Assembly: GCA_000934385.1 (NCBI GenBank)
Contig: KN880469.1
Coordinates: forward strand, 62,001 to 126,000
Direction of reading: 5' to 3'
DNA: 64,000 nucleotides
From: Cylindrobasidium torrendii FP15055 ss-10
Lineage: Eukaryota > Basidiomycota > Agaricomycetes > Agaricales > Physalacriaceae
In this document: in pieces, positions 62,159 to 64,000 of the stretch
How the letters are laid out: the number at the start of each line of letters is the position of its first letter
How positions within the stretch are numbered: the first letter of the stretch is position 1
The notes under the pieces: generated by a model
Databases searched by the model: none
What the model saw: only the letters and a program-made list of their open reading frames with translations
What the model was told of the DNA's origin: nothing
Position numbers and translations under genes: made by a program

Positions 62159-62574
62159 TTACTCCTCCTTGCCATAGCCCTAAACAGTTGTGAATGAGAG
62201 AGCAAATGTGTAGCCAGGGTACGCACGAAGACTAGGGCACCAACTCCATAGACGCCGTAGACAGCGGTGGCAGCGAACAGGCCTTGGAAGGAACCTGGGT
62301 GGCTTGTAAGGTTGAGATATGGGGTACATGAGGATAGTACGCACGGACGCGGAAGGAGCGCCCGGGGCCCTTGAGGTGGACGGGCTTCGGGTCATTCTGC
62401 GAGAGCGTTGTGAGATGATTATTTTCACAAACGCATGCGGCGGACGCACCTGGTACATGACCTGCTTCTGCAGAATATCATAAGGACCTGTGCGGATCCA
62501 CTTTATCAGAAAAATTGCAGCAGACGATGCGCCGACGACGACGAACGGTAGACGATGCTGTCAAGGAGACCCAT
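62159..62574 (-). CDS. Cytochrome c oxidase subunit VIIa-like small protein
   Basis: The start is the ATG at 62574. Three introns of about 45-60 nt break a 68-residue frame, joining MGLLDSIVYR to PYDILQKQVMYQ, then NDPKPVHLKGPGRSFRV, then RSFQGLFAATAVYGVYGVGA, and ending FGYGKEE. The run K-Q-x-x-Q-x-D-x-P-V-H-L-K-G followed by a single hydrophobic helix resembles animal COX7A (KQKLFQ, then P-x-LKG, then TAYAIYEL). Subunit VIIa is a single-span part of complex IV in the inner mitochondrial membrane. The exon joins are consistent, but the similarity is by eye, so other small respiratory subunits remain possible. Confidence 0.65.
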
Positions 62575-62724
62575 GGCGATGTCGATGCTGGTGGTAGCGG
62601 TGGATGGTGGTGGTTAAAAGGCAGGCGGGATTTTCCGGAGAGGCCAACTGCCAGCGGGTCGGCCAGAGGCCTCGGCCTCAATCACGCAGTCTGGTCTGTC
62701 GATCGACCACCATCATCCTCCCCC
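62575..62724. promoter_or_regulatory. 150-bp bidirectional promoter, COX7A-like gene and YAF9
   Basis: The two ATGs are 150 bases apart on opposite strands. No TATA box was recognised. A CGGCCAGAGGCCTCGGCC-like GC-rich dyad lies around 62660-62680. Confidence 0.45.
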
Positions 62725-63608
62725 ATGGCTGACCGCGTCCGTGTTCGAGTGTGTGTTGTATCGCGTCCAAATAATGCAGAAAATAACCAGATATTCCCTA
62801 GGGAATATCCATCCACCGGCCCATCATCTACGGGAACACCGCCGTCGTTCTTACCCAGCAAGAACGCGAGGCTCTGCGGCGCGAAGGCAAAGAGAGCCAC
62901 ACCCACCGCTGGACGGTCGCCGTCCGCAGCGCAGCTTCCAAACCAGACTCGGGAATAGTTGGCGGTGCGGACGATATCAGCACATATATCAAGCGCGTCA
63001 ACTTCAAACTGCACGAAACTTATCCCACACCAAATCGCGGTAAGTGACCGCTTGCCACTTCCTTCCAACTCTCCCCCAATCTCAGGTTCACAGTTGTTGA
63101 TGCACCGGGGCCTTTTGAAATTACCGAGACAGGATGGGGAGAATTCGACGTCTTCATCCGCATCACGTTCATCCCAGAGTCTGGCGAAAAGCCACACTCG
63201 TTCTACCACCACCTGAAATTACATCCTTGGAACGAGACAAACGAACCAGAGATCCCGCCGCTTGAAGAAGCCATCCGTGCTGGGCCTGTGCATGCCTGGC
63301 AGTACGACGAAGTTGTCTTCAACGAGCCCTACAACAATTTCTTACAGACGTTGACCGCACATCCACCAACGCCCCTTCCACTCATCAAGCGACGGCCAGC
63401 CCCATATCATTCAGCTCATACCGCAAGCCTTCCAGACACTAAGATGCCGGGCACGCCAGAGTATAACCAATTGATGATAGAGGATGAGGCTGAACGACTG
63501 CGAAACGCAACCGCGGCAATCAATGCAGATTCGGAGAGGACGAAGGCGCTCACGGCGGCGAAAGAAAAAGAACTACTCTTTCTCAAACGTAAATTTGGAG
63601 AGGTATAA
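62725..63608 (+). CDS. YAF9: YEATS-domain protein Yaf9 (SWR1/NuA4 subunit)
   Basis: The start is the ATG at 62725 (MADRVRVR), followed by an intron to [20 protein letters not shown]. The YEATS domain continues with [34 protein letters not shown] with YPTPNR, then, across an intron that ends in CACAG near 63091, [20 protein letters not shown] and [20 protein letters not shown]. This is the standard YEATS order with the aromatic HTH-RW and GWGEF motifs that hold acyl-lysine. A C-terminal coiled coil ([20 protein letters not shown]) ends at FGEV. Yaf9 is shared by SWR1 and NuA4 and links histone acetylation to H2A.Z exchange. The ends are complete. Confidence 0.93.
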
Positions 63609-63746
63609 TAACCCTGTATTCTCTTTCTTGTACTTGTATCTAATCTTGCTAATTTCCGTGTATGTTTGTCTGAACCTGAGCCAGGTGAACATGAATATCT
63701 ACAAAGGTAACTCCTATCGTACACACAACGTGCGTCCAAATTATCT

Positions 63747-64000
63747 TCAAACCGTTACCTTCTTCTCAAGGAATTCGCTCCATTCCTTCTCACCCCATCC
63801 CGACGAGACCTCGTTTGCCACAATACCGTCCCAGAGAACCGTAGGGGAGACATGAATACTGTTCTGGCGCGAGAACTTGATGGTGTACTTGAGGTCCTCG
63901 GTGACCGCCACACCTCCATTGTTCGTCGACTGGGGTGTTACAAGGTTGATGAATTCAGTAGTTGCGGCGTCCGACCAGCCAGCATTGCCCAGAGACTCAG
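63747..64000 (-). CDS. C-terminal part of a thioredoxin-fold protein (5' end outside window)
   Basis: The minus strand from 64000 to the stop at 63747 reads without interruption: ESLGNAGWSDAATTEFINLV, TPQSTNNGGVAVTEDLKYTI, KFSRQNSIHVSPTVLWDGIV and ANEVSSGWGEKEWSEFLEKK. The HVSPTVLWDG piece carries a Ser-Pro like the cis-proline of thioredoxin and DsbA-type proteins, and the WGEKEW helix fits the C-terminal end of that fold. The CxxC, if any, would be upstream and is not in the window. Likely an agaricomycete DsbA/thioredoxin-like protein. Confidence 0.7.
   Translation of the reverse strand, partial: ESLGNAGWSDAATTEFINLVTPQSTNNGGVAVTEDLKYTIKFSRQNSIHVSPTVLWDGIVANEVSSGWGEKEWSEFLEKKVTV

Overview
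This is nuclear DNA of a filamentous basidiomycete, most likely an Agaricomycete. Genes are split by many introns of about 45-60 nt. Gene spacing is tight and both strands are used. The gene content is fungal: a fungal-type HNH protein, two cytochrome P450s, KRE9/KNH-like GPI proteins, a Zn2Cys6 factor, a KEX1-type carboxypeptidase, ATG29 and the DASH subunit Spc19. All assignments come from reading translations; no database search was possible. No virus, CRISPR array, rRNA or convincing tRNA was seen.

Layout. 1-3.6 kb: a 2-oxoglutarate dioxygenase (cut by the left edge) diverges from an NCS1 nucleobase transporter across a promoter holding a perfect CGG-N6-CCG palindrome. 3.6-7.5 kb: a GH13 alpha-glucosidase, a fungal HNH-domain gene, and beyond it a decayed second copy of the glucosidase 3' tail. 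7.8-21 kb: ribosomal protein uL1 (RPL10A), an Arb1-like protein (tentative), a coiled-coil protein, the Cdc7 kinase, a MITE-like element with clean terminal inverted repeats, a secreted GH43 enzyme and the Hel2/ZNF598 ubiquitin ligase. 21.9-33.4 kb: an SPFH/stomatin protein, an ER thioredoxin-fold-like membrane protein, an unknown secreted protein, a P450, peroxin Pex3, two tandem KRE9-like proteins and a frameshifted Old Yellow Enzyme relic. 33.8-48.3 kb: a second P450, Ddi1, Atg29, a gene-poor 2.1 kb, Yih1/IMPACT, a Zn2Cys6 factor, a gephyrin-type molybdenum cofactor protein and Spc19. 48.9-64 kb: KEX1-type carboxypeptidase, SAGA subunit Spt3, the 8 kb ATR/Mec1 kinase, a small COX7A-like subunit, the YEATS protein Yaf9, and the 3' end of a thioredoxin-fold gene.

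Most genes are housekeeping and unrelated to each other. Groups that may work together are the dioxygenase/NCS1 pair (a possible pyrimidine or purine salvage module), the two KRE9-like cell-wall genes, and the chromatin and checkpoint genes SPT3, ATR and YAF9. The more unusual material is structural: the MITE, the glucosidase-tail duplication enclosing the HNH gene, the Old Yellow Enzyme relic, and three or four non-canonical GC-AG introns supported by conserved protein motifs.
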